A stretch of 64,000 bases of DNA, from contig NZ_JAMJWC010000001.1 in the NCBI RefSeq assembly GCF_023554555.1, forward strand, positions 2,356,001 to 2,420,000, given 5' to 3'. The position numbers were made by a program, and so were the translations under genes. Within the stretch, counting starts at the first letter, position 1, and every line of letters starts with the position of its first letter. The notes under the pieces were generated by a model. That model was not told where the DNA came from and searched no databases. It worked only from the letters and a program-made list of their open reading frames with translations. Source of the DNA: Sphingobacterium sp. lm-10. Lineage in GTDB: Bacteria > Bacteroidota > Bacteroidia > Sphingobacteriales > Sphingobacteriaceae. Shown in pieces: positions 45,338 through 53,454 of this stretch.

Positions 45338-46672
45338 TTAATCTGCCAGAAGCGCTGCCAAGGATTTTTCTACTTGCTCAAAGCCAAAAGAAGATTTCGC
45401 TTCTTCGAACAAGCGAACGACCTGATCATTACATAAGTTACCAATACTGCCTTCGTGCGTATGATTCACTGATTTTTCCGGACTAAAAGTTCCCTCTTCA
45501 ATAGACAGGCCAATATTCTTATACGCCTCGCGGAATGGGATTCCTTGCAAGACCTCGTTATTGACTACCTCCACACTAAACAGGTAATCGTATTTTGGGT
45601 CTTCCAAAATATCATTCTTGATATCGATATGCTGCAGCATGAAGGTGGCAATTTCCAAGCAATCTTTTAACGACTGAAACGCAGGAAACAAATTTTCCTT
45701 CAACAGCTGCAAATCGCGGTGGTACCCTACAGGCAGATTGGTAGTCATCAAGGCAATTTCATTCGGCAGCGCCTGTATCTTATTACAGCGCGAGCGAATC
45801 AACTCAAATACATCCGGATTTTTCTTATGAGGCATAATGCTGGAACCGGTTGTCAGATGCGCTGGAAAGGAGATAAATCCAAAATTTTGATTGATAAATA
45901 AACAAACATCCATCGCAAATTTGGCCAATGTAGCCGCAATCGAACTCATGGCTTGTGCTAAAATACGTTCTGTTTTACCACGGCCCATTTGAGCATATAC
46001 CACATTATAGTTTAGATCTTCAAAACCCAACAATCGGGTGGTCATCGTGCGATCTAACGGAAATGAGGAACCGTAACCGGCAGCCGAGCCCAATGGGTTT
46101 TTGTTACACACCTGCCAAGCTGCTTTCATCAAGTGCAGGTCATCCACCAAGCTTTCCGCATAAGCACCGAACCATAACCCGAAAGAGGAAGGCATAGCAA
46201 TTTGCAAATGGGTATAACCTGGCATCAGCACATCGCGGTGCGTATTGCTTAGCTCAATCAATTGGCTAAATAAACCTTCGGTGTGTTTTACCATACTTTC
46301 GATCTCTGTACGGAAATACAACTTTAGATCTACCAACACCTGATCGTTGCGCGAACGGCCGGAGTGTATTTTCTTCCCGGCTTCGCCGACACGTTGTGTC
46401 AGCAACATTTCGATCTGCGAATGCACGTCTTCTACCACGTCTTCGATTTCGAAATTTCCGGCAAGTATATCCTGATAAATTTGCTTAAGCTCGGCTTGTA
46501 CTGCAGCGAGATCATCTGCCGTCATCAGTCCGATGCTATGCAACATCCTCGTATGTGCCAGCGATCCCAATACATCTGCTCCGGCTAGCTGGAGGTCCAT
46601 TGCTCGGTCATTACCAACCGTAAAGTTTTCTACGAAAGTATCAACGTCTATATTTTTTTGCCAAATCTTCAT
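45338..46672 (-). CDS. argH: Argininosuccinate lyase
   Basis: Cleaves argininosuccinate to arginine and fumarate, the last step of arginine synthesis. The 444-residue protein has the superfamily signature GSSIMPHKKNPDVFELIR (about residues 270-290), HSGRSRNDQV near 105 and the substrate-binding TGSS region just before the signature. Other arg genes are not in this window, so the pathway is scattered here. It has a full promoter with a leader of about 80 bases; no arginine operator was recognised. Confidence 0.95.
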   Translation of the reverse strand: MKIWQKNIDVDTFVENFTVGNDRAMDLQLAGADVLGSLAHTRMLHSIGLMTADDLAAVQAELKQIYQDILAGNFEIEDVVEDVHSQIEMLLTQRVGEAGKKIHSGRSRNDQVLVDLKLYFRTEIESMVKHTEGLFSQLIELSNTHRDVLMPGYTHLQIAMPSSFGLWFGAYAESLVDDLHLMKAAWQVCNKNPLGSAAGYGSSFPLDRTMTTRLLGFEDLNYNVVYAQMGRGKTERILAQAMSSIAATLAKFAMDVCLFINQNFGFISFPAHLTTGSSIMPHKKNPDVFELIRSRCNKIQALPNEIALMTTNLPVGYHRDLQLLKENLFPAFQSLKDCLEIATFMLQHIDIKNDILEDPKYDYLFSVEVVNNEVLQGIPFREAYKNIGLSIEEGTFSPEKSVNHTHEGSIGNLCNDQVVRLFEEAKSSFGFEQVEKSLAALLAD

Positions 46673-46760
46673 ATCCTATAAAATCATGCTTTCGCCCTCG
46701 GGTGAGGAGAATTTGTGGCCATCGCCTACTTCCATTCCGAAGGATCGAATTTAAATCCTC

Positions 46761-46791
46761 CAAAAGTACCAATTGCATACCGTTAAATCAA
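46761..46791 (-). promoter_or_regulatory. argH promoter
   Basis: On the minus strand TTG (46789-46791), 20 bp, TACTTTTG (46761-46768). It matches the Bacteroidota pattern and gives a leader of roughly 80 bases. Confidence 0.65.
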
Positions 46792-46888
46792 TTGTTTCGA
46801 GACGGTAACCTTGCTGATACCTACCGAAAAAAGAATTAAAATTCAATATATTCGAAAATCCAAATTAACGAGCAACGAATAACTTACT

Positions 46889-49729
46889 ATGAATTTGAAA
46901 CACCTTATACTAATCAGTACACTTTTATCGGCCGCTTTATTGGGACAAGCGCAGGAAAGTAAACCACCCATCACATGGAAAGACATTCCGAAATGGCAAT
47001 ATGTACGCATGAACGTTCTGGCGATCTCCAACAATGCAAAATGGTATGCTTACGCAGAAGGCCCCACACAAGGGGATCTTAACCTACTATTAAAAAGTGC
47101 TTTCGACACGACAAACTATACGTACAAAATTGGCGGAGAAGCGGGAGCCATACGCTTCAATGAGTCGGCTAGCCATGTTGCGTTCTTTGAAGCTGCTCCA
47201 TACAAAACCATCAAGGCAAACGAAAAAGCGAAGAAGCCCAATTTTAAGAGCTTGCGTTTGGTGACTGTGAAGGACACTAGCAGCGTCCTATTTGAGCGAG
47301 CAAAATCATTTGAATTTTCAAACGAAGGCGGAAACTGGCTGGCAGTACGTTTTGAATCACCGGGCGAAGGCCCTAAAGGTGCCGACGCTCCCAAAGGAAG
47401 CGACCTGTTGCTATACAACTTACAAAACAAACACAGCTTCAACATCGGTAATGTCAACGAATTTCAGTTTAACAAATCGGGGCAATACTTGGCTTACACG
47501 ATTGATGCGAATGGCAAAAATGGAAATGGCGTATTTCTACGCGACATGCAGACAGGCACTACATACGCGCTCGACAATGAAAAAGCAGCGTATAGCAAAA
47601 TCACTTGGAACAAAGAAGGTAACGCGCTGGCGCTGTTAAAAGCTAAGACGGACAAGAAGTACAAAACGCCAGTATATACGATGATCGGCGTAAAAGATAT
47701 CCGTGGCGATGCTTCCAACATCATCAGCTATACGGGGTTGGATGAGCAAGAAATTAGCGCCGGATTCGGCATCAGTGAAAATAGTAGTCCTTTTTGGTCT
47801 AAGGATCTTAACACGTTATTCTTTGGCATCGCCAAACTGGAAAAAACAGAAAAGGCCGTAGCAGACAGCACGGTTCAGGATTCTACAAAAATTGCCGAGA
47901 AAAAACCTACCGTTAAAGCCGATAAAGATGCGGAGAAACCAGATATGATTATCTGGAACTGGCAAGATAAACGCTTACAGTCCGCCCAGCGCACGCAATC
48001 TAACCGAGATAAAAACTACACGGTGCAATCTGCTTACCATATAAAAACCAAACAATTCGTATCGCTGGCTGATAGCACGCGCAAAAGCATTTTACTAGCC
48101 TCCAATCAGGATTTGGGTTACGCGCTCGATTACACACCGTATGAGATGGCTTCCAGCCTGGATGGGCAGCAGTTTGCCGACCTGTATCTTGTGAATATCG
48201 CGACCGGACACAGTCGTAAAGCGATTGAAAAACTATACCTCAACGCATTGAGAAATATATCTTTCTCTCCAGATGGGAAATACCTTTTGTACTACCAAGA
48301 TGGCCATTACCACAACTTGAATACGAGTAGCTTGGCCTCTACCAATCTGACGGAGAAGATCTCTGCAAGCTTTATAGCAGAAAAAGTAGATAACAACGTA
48401 GAAAAGCCCGGCACGCCAAACTTTGGCTGGACTGCTGATAGCAAGCATGTGCTTTTAAGAGATAACTTTGACCTGTGGAAAGTTTCTGTGGATGGCAAGT
48501 CGGCAATCGCAATAACAGACCGTTGGAAAGATCAACAATGGGCAGTATCTCGTCTTTTATCTAACCTATACCCAGACGATGATTTTACGGATTTAAAGAA
48601 GGACCAATACTTTACCGTATTTAATGATGGCGACAAGCAGTCAGGAATTGCCGTATGGAAGGCCGGAAGCAACAAGCTCGAAATACGCCAGCATTCTGAC
48701 GATCTGTATTCGTATATCAGCAAACCAAAACAGGCGAATGAGCTGTTTTTTGTAAAAGAGAACAATACTACATCGCCCGAATTGTATGTCACCGAGAACG
48801 CAACATTTAAAAATACAAGAAAGCTAACGGAGAATACGCCGAATAAAAATGATTACGCATTATCCAGCGGGTCAAAATTAATCAGCTATGTAAACGACTT
48901 TGGCGACACCTTGCAAGCCACCCTTTTCCTACCTGCAGATTATGTAGAAGGAAAATCGTACCCAACGATTACGTACATCTACGAACGATTGACGGATGGC
49001 ACGAATAGTTATTCAAATCCTGCGTTTCCGGGCGGAGGATTTAATCGGGCAGTGTACACGAGCAACGGATATGCCGTGTTGATGCCGGATATCGCGTATA
49101 AACTAAATGATCCAGGAATGTCTGCTGTTGCATGTGTGGTACCCGCTGTGAAAGCAGCTGTAGCGACAGGCATCGTAGATGCAGAGCGCGTTGGCATTCA
49201 CGGACACTCCTGGGGAGGATACCAGACTTCATTTCTCATCACGCAGACCGATATCTTCAAAGCCGCTGTGGCAGGAGCACCACTGACCAATATGATTAGT
49301 ATGTATAGCTTGATTTATTGGAACTCAGGAACGACCAACCAAAGTATCTTTGAATCTTCTCAAGGAAGATTAACAACTGGTTATTGGGACAATTGGGATG
49401 CCTACACGCGCAATTCTCCGATATACCATATCAAGAATGTAAATACGCCGCTGGTCATTCTTCATAATGACAAAGATGGTGCAGTCGACTACACGCAGGG
49501 GATTGAGTATTTCAATGGGTTACGTCGATTACAGAAGCCGGTAGCGATGCTGACATACAATGGGGAAAACCACGGCTTAGTAAAAGAGGTTAACAGAAAA
49601 GACTATGCGGTACGCATGATGGAATTTTTTGACTACTATCTTAAAGGGGCGACTTCTCCCGACTGGTGGGAAAAAGGTATTGACTATTTAGACATGGATA
49701 AGCACTTGGAAGAACGTAGCTTTAATTAA
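46889..49729 (+). CDS. Secreted S9 family (prolyl oligopeptidase-like) peptidase
   Basis: A 946-residue exported serine peptidase. A signal peptide (about 1-22, ending GQAQ) precedes a long N-terminal part with beta-propeller character (about 40-640) and a C-terminal alpha/beta hydrolase domain. The nucleophile is in GIHGHSWGGYQ (Ser about 773), the acid in LHNDKDGAVDY and the histidine in GENHGLVKE, the usual Ser-Asp-His order. Large S9 peptidases of this kind are common in Bacteroidota and process peptides in the periplasm. A Lys/Asp-rich insert around residue 325-350 is probably a flexible loop. It is transcribed alone. Confidence 0.9.
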   Translation: MNLKHLILISTLLSAALLGQAQESKPPITWKDIPKWQYVRMNVLAISNNAKWYAYAEGPTQGDLNLLLKSAFDTTNYTYKIGGEAGAIRFNESASHVAFFEAAPYKTIKANEKAKKPNFKSLRLVTVKDTSSVLFERAKSFEFSNEGGNWLAVRFESPGEGPKGADAPKGSDLLLYNLQNKHSFNIGNVNEFQFNKSGQYLAYTIDANGKNGNGVFLRDMQTGTTYALDNEKAAYSKITWNKEGNALALLKAKTDKKYKTPVYTMIGVKDIRGDASNIISYTGLDEQEISAGFGISENSSPFWSKDLNTLFFGIAKLEKTEKAVADSTVQDSTKIAEKKPTVKADKDAEKPDMIIWNWQDKRLQSAQRTQSNRDKNYTVQSAYHIKTKQFVSLADSTRKSILLASNQDLGYALDYTPYEMASSLDGQQFADLYLVNIATGHSRKAIEKLYLNALRNISFSPDGKYLLYYQDGHYHNLNTSSLASTNLTEKISASFIAEKVDNNVEKPGTPNFGWTADSKHVLLRDNFDLWKVSVDGKSAIAITDRWKDQQWAVSRLLSNLYPDDDFTDLKKDQYFTVFNDGDKQSGIAVWKAGSNKLEIRQHSDDLYSYISKPKQANELFFVKENNTTSPELYVTENATFKNTRKLTENTPNKNDYALSSGSKLISYVNDFGDTLQATLFLPADYVEGKSYPTITYIYERLTDGTNSYSNPAFPGGGFNRAVYTSNGYAVLMPDIAYKLNDPGMSAVACVVPAVKAAVATGIVDAERVGIHGHSWGGYQTSFLITQTDIFKAAVAGAPLTNMISMYSLIYWNSGTTNQSIFESSQGRLTTGYWDNWDAYTRNSPIYHIKNVNTPLVILHNDKDGAVDYTQGIEYFNGLRRLQKPVAMLTYNGENHGLVKEVNRKDYAVRMMEFFDYYLKGATSPDWWEKGIDYLDMDKHLEERSFN

Positions 49730-49834
49730 ATAGGAAAGTAAGCGGTTTAAGGCGCTTTATTCGATTTAGCTAAGATTTAGTATAAAGCATAGATATAAGC
49801 AAAAGTAACCACTTACTTTTTTTTGAGTTTTAGT

Positions 49835-49865
49835 TTGTGAGGTCTAATTCAAAACCCTATGTTTG
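49835..49865 (+). promoter_or_regulatory. Orphan promoter ahead of candidate small RNA
   Basis: TTG (49835-49837), 20 bp, TATGTTTG (49858-49865), a complete Bacteroidota-type promoter. No gene starts downstream before the terminator at 50012. Confidence 0.55.
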
Positions 49866-49871
49866 TGATGT

Positions 49872-50046
49872 AAAGGGAGATGAAAAAAAAATCTGAGTAA
49901 GCTTACCCTTACTCATTCCACTACCAGAGTAAACTTTAAACTTGATAGACCTAAAAAGTCTTAAAACTTACACGAAATTCATGCTATCCAATTATAAACT
50001 AGTTTTTGATGAAAAGCTTGTCTAATCCTAAGACAAGCTTTTTCCT
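49872..50046 (+). ncRNA. Candidate small non-coding RNA
   Basis: A predicted transcript of about 175 bases between a complete promoter and a rho-independent terminator. It holds a 7-bp hairpin (49895-49901 with 49908-49914). Only two tiny frames exist inside it: ATG AAA AAA AAA TCT GAG TAA, preceded by GGGAG, and a 14-codon frame beginning MLSNYKLVF that runs into the terminator. I see no features of tmRNA, signal recognition particle RNA or RNase P, and 6S RNA is not apparent. Ends are estimates from promoter and terminator positions. Confidence 0.4.
50012..50042 (+). terminator. Terminator downstream of S9 peptidase gene / candidate RNA
   Basis: A perfect 12-bp stem (50012-50023 with 50031-50042) and a 7-base loop, followed by TTTCC. 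It could end the candidate RNA or read-through from the peptidase gene, about 280 bp upstream. Confidence 0.75.
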
Positions 50047-50082
50047 TTTATCAGTATTTTATTCGCGTCCTTTCCTTCTTCC

Positions 50083-50113
50083 TTCTGACTTCTGACTTCT
50101 GACTTCTGACTTC
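50083..50113. repeat. 7-bp tandem repeat upstream of rbfA
   Basis: TTCTGAC is repeated four times without error plus a partial unit TTC. It lies directly upstream of the rbfA -7 element, with 24 bp between, covering the place where the -33 element would be. No coding frame is supported here. Confidence 0.9.
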
Positions 50114-50137
50114 AAAATCCATATGATCTATTTTGTT

Positions 50138-50145
50138 TATATTTG
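50138..50145 (+). promoter_or_regulatory. -7 element of rbfA
   Basis: TATATTTG matches TAnnTTTG; no TTG at the standard distance. It ends 38 bp before ATG 50184. The tandem repeat abuts the -33 region. Confidence 0.5.
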
Positions 50146-50183
50146 TAGCTTAATATAGCGTTAACTTATAACCTCATATTATC

Positions 50184-50561
50184 ATGGCAACTGAGAGCAA
50201 AAGACAACAAAGATTTGCTGGAGTAATCCAGCAAGATTTAGCAGAGATATTTCAACGGGAAGCACATCAGTGGGCGCCGAATGCATTTATAACCGTTACT
50301 AGAGTGCGGGTCACACCCGATCTAGCAATAGCACGGGTTTACCTTAGCTTCATCAATACGAATACCGCTAAAAAGGATTTGGAGAAGATCAAATCGAAAT
50401 CCAGTGAAATCCGGTACAAATTGGGTACACGCATTAAGAATAATGCACGTATTGTACCACATCTAGAATTTTTCTTAGACGACACGAACGAGTACGTGGA
50501 ACACATGGACAAAATATTTGACCAGATCAGCAAAGAGCCTCGTCAACCAGACGAAGATTGA
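50184..50561 (+). CDS. rbfA: Ribosome-binding factor A
   Basis: A 125-residue 30S maturation factor that binds the 16S rRNA 5' region and helps cold adaptation. The family pattern is present: RQQRFAGVIQQDLAEIFQRE, then ITVTRVRVTPDLAIARVYLSF and RIVPHLEFFLDDTNEY. A single KH-like domain of normal length, with a short acidic tail. It starts the unit rbfA-aat-DUF2027-like, with a 16-bp gap to aat. Confidence 0.95.
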   Translation: MATESKRQQRFAGVIQQDLAEIFQREAHQWAPNAFITVTRVRVTPDLAIARVYLSFINTNTAKKDLEKIKSKSSEIRYKLGTRIKNNARIVPHLEFFLDDTNEYVEHMDKIFDQISKEPRQPDED

Positions 50562-50577
50562 TCTGCTAATCTAGCTC

Positions 50578-51270
50578 ATGATCTTTCAACTAAACGCAGA
50601 TCCGGCTCAAATCCCTGATCCGGCTTTGGCCGAGGCTGATGGTTTGCTAGCTGTAGGTGGCGACCTATCTCCTTCCCGACTGTTGCACGCCTACCAAAAC
50701 GGAATTTTTCCTTGGTATGGTGATGATACACCCATATTGTGGTATGCGCCACATGAGCGTTTCGTGTTAGATCCAAAAAATATCCGCATTAGCAAAAGCA
50801 TGCGCCAGACACTTCGATCCGATCGCTTCCGATGGACGTACAATCAGGCATTTTCTGCTGTGATTGATTGCTGTGCAAAGGCAACTCGTAAAGATCAGGA
50901 TGGTACGTGGATCGGGACAGATATGCGAAATGCTTATATTCAATTGCATGAATTGGGCTTCGCACACTCTATCGAAGTATGGAATACGGAAAATGAATTG
51001 GTCGGTGGGCTTTACGGGGTGCTTATTGGCCAGGTCTTTAGTGGTGAAAGCATGTTTTCTTTGGTGAGTAACAGCTCTAAGTATGCGTTAATTCAATTGG
51101 CAAAGCACGCTAACTTGAAGCTAATTGACTGCCAAGTACATTCAGAACACTTGGAAAGCCTTGGTGCCAATATGATTTCTCAGGACAGCTACATGCAGCT
51201 TCTGGATCAGCAAGAATATACTAAAAACGGATTGGATCTATTGATCCCCGGTCCTCAGAACAATAAATAG
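50578..51270 (+). CDS. aat: Leucyl/phenylalanyl-tRNA-protein transferase
   Basis: Transfers Leu or Phe from tRNA to proteins with N-terminal Lys or Arg, marking them for degradation by the N-degron pathway (ClpS-ClpAP). The 230-residue protein has the family signature GIFPWYGDDTPILWYAPHER, WTYNQAFSAVIDCCA, WIGTDMRNAYIQLHELG and GESMFSLVSNSSKYAL, all in the usual order. It starts 16 bp after rbfA and ends 30 bp before the next gene. No clpS or clpA gene is within view. Confidence 0.96.
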   Translation: MIFQLNADPAQIPDPALAEADGLLAVGGDLSPSRLLHAYQNGIFPWYGDDTPILWYAPHERFVLDPKNIRISKSMRQTLRSDRFRWTYNQAFSAVIDCCAKATRKDQDGTWIGTDMRNAYIQLHELGFAHSIEVWNTENELVGGLYGVLIGQVFSGESMFSLVSNSSKYALIQLAKHANLKLIDCQVHSEHLESLGANMISQDSYMQLLDQQEYTKNGLDLLIPGPQNNK

Positions 51271-51300
51271 ATTTAGACAATAATAATTAGGTGATATATT

Positions 51301-51921
51301 ATGAACTTCAAAATAGGTGACTTTGTACGATTTGTGGATGAGGCTATTGAAGGCCATATCACTTCTTTTCTAAACGACGACATTATCGGCGTCACGGACG
51401 AATCTGGATTTGAGATCCCAGTATCGGTTAACAAAATAACAGCTGTACATGGGGATATGAAGCGTCAAGACGATGAAGACTCTCCAGCACCGGTGGTGGG
51501 CGAATTTGTTGAAAAAGGAATTTATCTGGCTGTCACCGGAGAACCGAAAGATGGGTTAGCGAAATTCTGGTTGGTAAACGAAACTTCCTTTCAATTATTG
51601 ATATCCATTGGAGAAACGCAGAGCGGCAAGCAAAAGGGGCATTTTGCGGCTCTCCTTAGTCCAAGTAAAACAGTAGAATTCCACAAGGCTAATTTTTCTG
51701 CTGTAGGTAAATGGCCGACCTTTTCTATTCGTATTATCAGACATGCTAACACCCTGCATACCAGCCAACCCATACTGGAAGAAGAGGTACGCATAAAGCC
51801 AATTTCCTTGAGCGACCCGAAAACAAGACTCGATCTGTTGGCGGAAAAAGCATGGGTAATTCAATTGGATATAGAGAAAAAAGACATTGGAATTCAGCGT
51901 TTAAAAGATTTTGGCAAATAG
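51301..51921 (+). CDS. DUF2027-like protein without Smr domain
   Basis: A 206-residue soluble protein. The first 65 residues (MNFKIGDFVRFVDEAIEGHI, IIGVTDESGFEIPV) form an SH3-like small barrel as in DUF2027 proteins of Bacteroidota, followed by a strand-rich middle part (LAVTGEPKDGLAKFWLVNET). Typical relatives carry a C-terminal Smr nuclease domain; here the protein ends in RLKDFGK without one. Either the domain was lost or this is a separate short class. It follows aat by 30 bp and is likely co-transcribed. Function unknown. Confidence 0.65.
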   Translation: MNFKIGDFVRFVDEAIEGHITSFLNDDIIGVTDESGFEIPVSVNKITAVHGDMKRQDDEDSPAPVVGEFVEKGIYLAVTGEPKDGLAKFWLVNETSFQLLISIGETQSGKQKGHFAALLSPSKTVEFHKANFSAVGKWPTFSIRIIRHANTLHTSQPILEEEVRIKPISLSDPKTRLDLLAEKAWVIQLDIEKKDIGIQRLKDFGK

Positions 51922-52014
51922 GCCTATCTAAAATTACGAACAGCTGTCGTCAAGATGAATAAAGATAATTATTAATTATCTGAAAAACAGACGATTAAAT
52001 AAAAAGAAGCACTA

Positions 52015-52031
52015 TTTAAAATCGTTCTAAA
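52015..52031. promoter_or_regulatory. Weak Fur-like site upstream of hemA
   Basis: TTTAAAATCGTTCTAAA, 6 of 8 arm positions paired, 20 bp upstream of the -33 TTG of hemA. It is the weakest of the five 17-bp sites in the window. Confidence 0.35.
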
Positions 52032-52051
52032 TTTGTTGCTTTGACAGATTC

Positions 52052-52085
52052 TTGACATAAACAAATCGCTTTTGGTCTACATTTG
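52052..52085 (+). promoter_or_regulatory. hemA operon promoter
   Basis: TTG (52052-52054), 23 bp, TACATTTG (52078-52085), at the upper limit of allowed spacing for Bacteroidota promoters. The start of hemA (TTG 52116) is 30 bp downstream of the -7 element. Confidence 0.55.
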
Positions 52086-52115
52086 CAGGACGAATCATAG
52101 CGCGAGCAGCAGACT

Positions 52116-53357
52116 TTGGAAAATTTAAAAGTAATAGCGTTTACACACAAACATGTCGAGTTGAAAGACTTGGGAAATTTGGTAATCTGCAACGAAGAGT
52201 TGAACCACAGATTGATCAATCTCAAGAACAGCTTGGATATCCCTGAAATCTTTTACATTGGCACTTGTAATCGCGTAGAGTTTGTATTTTATGGTGCGCA
52301 TGAGCTTACTGATGAGTTTATCGCGAAGTTCATGCACAGCATGAATTTTTGTGTTCCTTCTGAGCGCCTGCAATGCTATCTAGGCCAAGTGAACAAATAC
52401 TCAGGCATGGAAGCCCTTAATCATTTGCTTCGTATGTCTTGCTCTATTGAGAGCTTGGTTGTTGGCGAGAAAGAAATTCTAGCGCAGGTTCGCCGCGCTT
52501 ATGAGCGTTGTCGCGATGCCGGATTCACCGGTGATTTCATGCGCATGATGATGGATCGTCTGGTAAAAACAGCTAAAGAAGTTTACACACATACTAATAT
52601 CTCTCGCAATCCGATTTCGGTTGTTTCTTTAGCCTATCGTAAGCTGAGAGAAGTAAAATTGGTCGAAAACCCACGCATCCTGATTATTGGAGCTGGTGAA
52701 ACGAACCAAAACTTAGCGAAGTACCTTAAAAAGCATAAATACAAAAACTTTGTCATCTTCAATAGAACGGTAGAAAAGGCATACGCTTTAGCAGCAGAGC
52801 TTCATGCTGCCGCATTCCCTTTGACTGAATTGGCGAACTACAAACACGGTTTTGATGTGATGATTACCTGTACAGGCTCATCCGAACCGATCGTGGATCA
52901 AGCGTTGTACACCTCACTATGTAATGGTGAAGTAGACAAAAAAGTAGTCGTGGATTTGGCGATCCCGAATGATATTGACGCTGCTGTAATTGCGCAAAAC
53001 CCAATCCATTACATTGAGGTGAGCAGCTTACAGGCCATCGCACAGAAAAATATTAAAGAACGCTATGATGAGCTACATCATGCGGAGAAAATCATACATC
53101 AAAACATCGAAGAATTTCTTCCGATGATCAAACAAAGACGTGTGGAGGTTGCTATGCGTCAGGTTCCGGATAAGATTAAGGAAATACGCGCTACCGCTAT
53201 GAATGAGGTATTTGCACGTGAGCTTAATGGGCTGGATCCACAAGCATTGGAGGTCCTCGAGAAAGTCATCAATTATATGGAAAAGAAATACATCAAAGTT
53301 CCTATGGTGATGGCCAAAGAGATTTTAGTACAGTCTTCCGACGCCGCTCAAAATTAA
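52116..53357 (+). CDS. hemA: Glutamyl-tRNA reductase
   Basis: Reduces the glutamate on glutamyl-tRNA to glutamate-1-semialdehyde, the entry step of the C5 heme pathway. The catalytic cysteine lies in FYIGTCNRVEF (about residue 50), followed by SCSIESLVVGEKEILAQVRRAY and an NADPH-binding RILIIGAGETNQNLA (about 190). 413 residues, normal. The start is TTG 52116; no ATG or GTG lies between the promoter and the conserved region. It heads the cluster hemA-hemCD-hemB. A weak Fur-like site upstream hints at iron control. Confidence 0.94.
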   Translation: MENLKVIAFTHKHVELKDLGNLVICNEELNHRLINLKNSLDIPEIFYIGTCNRVEFVFYGAHELTDEFIAKFMHSMNFCVPSERLQCYLGQVNKYSGMEALNHLLRMSCSIESLVVGEKEILAQVRRAYERCRDAGFTGDFMRMMMDRLVKTAKEVYTHTNISRNPISVVSLAYRKLREVKLVENPRILIIGAGETNQNLAKYLKKHKYKNFVIFNRTVEKAYALAAELHAAAFPLTELANYKHGFDVMITCTGSSEPIVDQALYTSLCNGEVDKKVVVDLAIPNDIDAAVIAQNPIHYIEVSSLQAIAQKNIKERYDELHHAEKIIHQNIEEFLPMIKQRRVEVAMRQVPDKIKEIRATAMNEVFARELNGLDPQALEVLEKVINYMEKKYIKVPMVMAKEILVQSSDAAQN

Positions 53358-53454
53358 TTGAACTCTTTCACTCCTTTTCTCGTTTTTTTCTCCTGCATAT
53401 TAGCATCATTTCGGGTAATTATAGCCCCACATCTTTAACCATTATTATTTCGCT

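Larger units (their letters stand above)
49730..50183. other. 454-bp gap between S9 peptidase gene and rbfA
   Basis: No credible protein gene. It contains, in order: a full promoter (49835-49865), a hairpin (49895-49914), a terminator (50012-50042), a 7-bp tandem repeat (50083-50113) and the rbfA -7 element (50138-50145). The first three outline a candidate small RNA. Confidence 0.6.

Noticed and set aside
49981..50025. Fourteen-codon frame MLSNYKLVFDEKLV
   Set aside because: It has no ribosome site and its end is inside the terminator hairpin; kept only as a remark under the candidate RNA.
51963..51981. Hairpin AGATAATT-ATT-AATTATCT as a terminator of the rbfA unit
   Set aside because: The stem is made almost only of A and T and is not followed by a T run.
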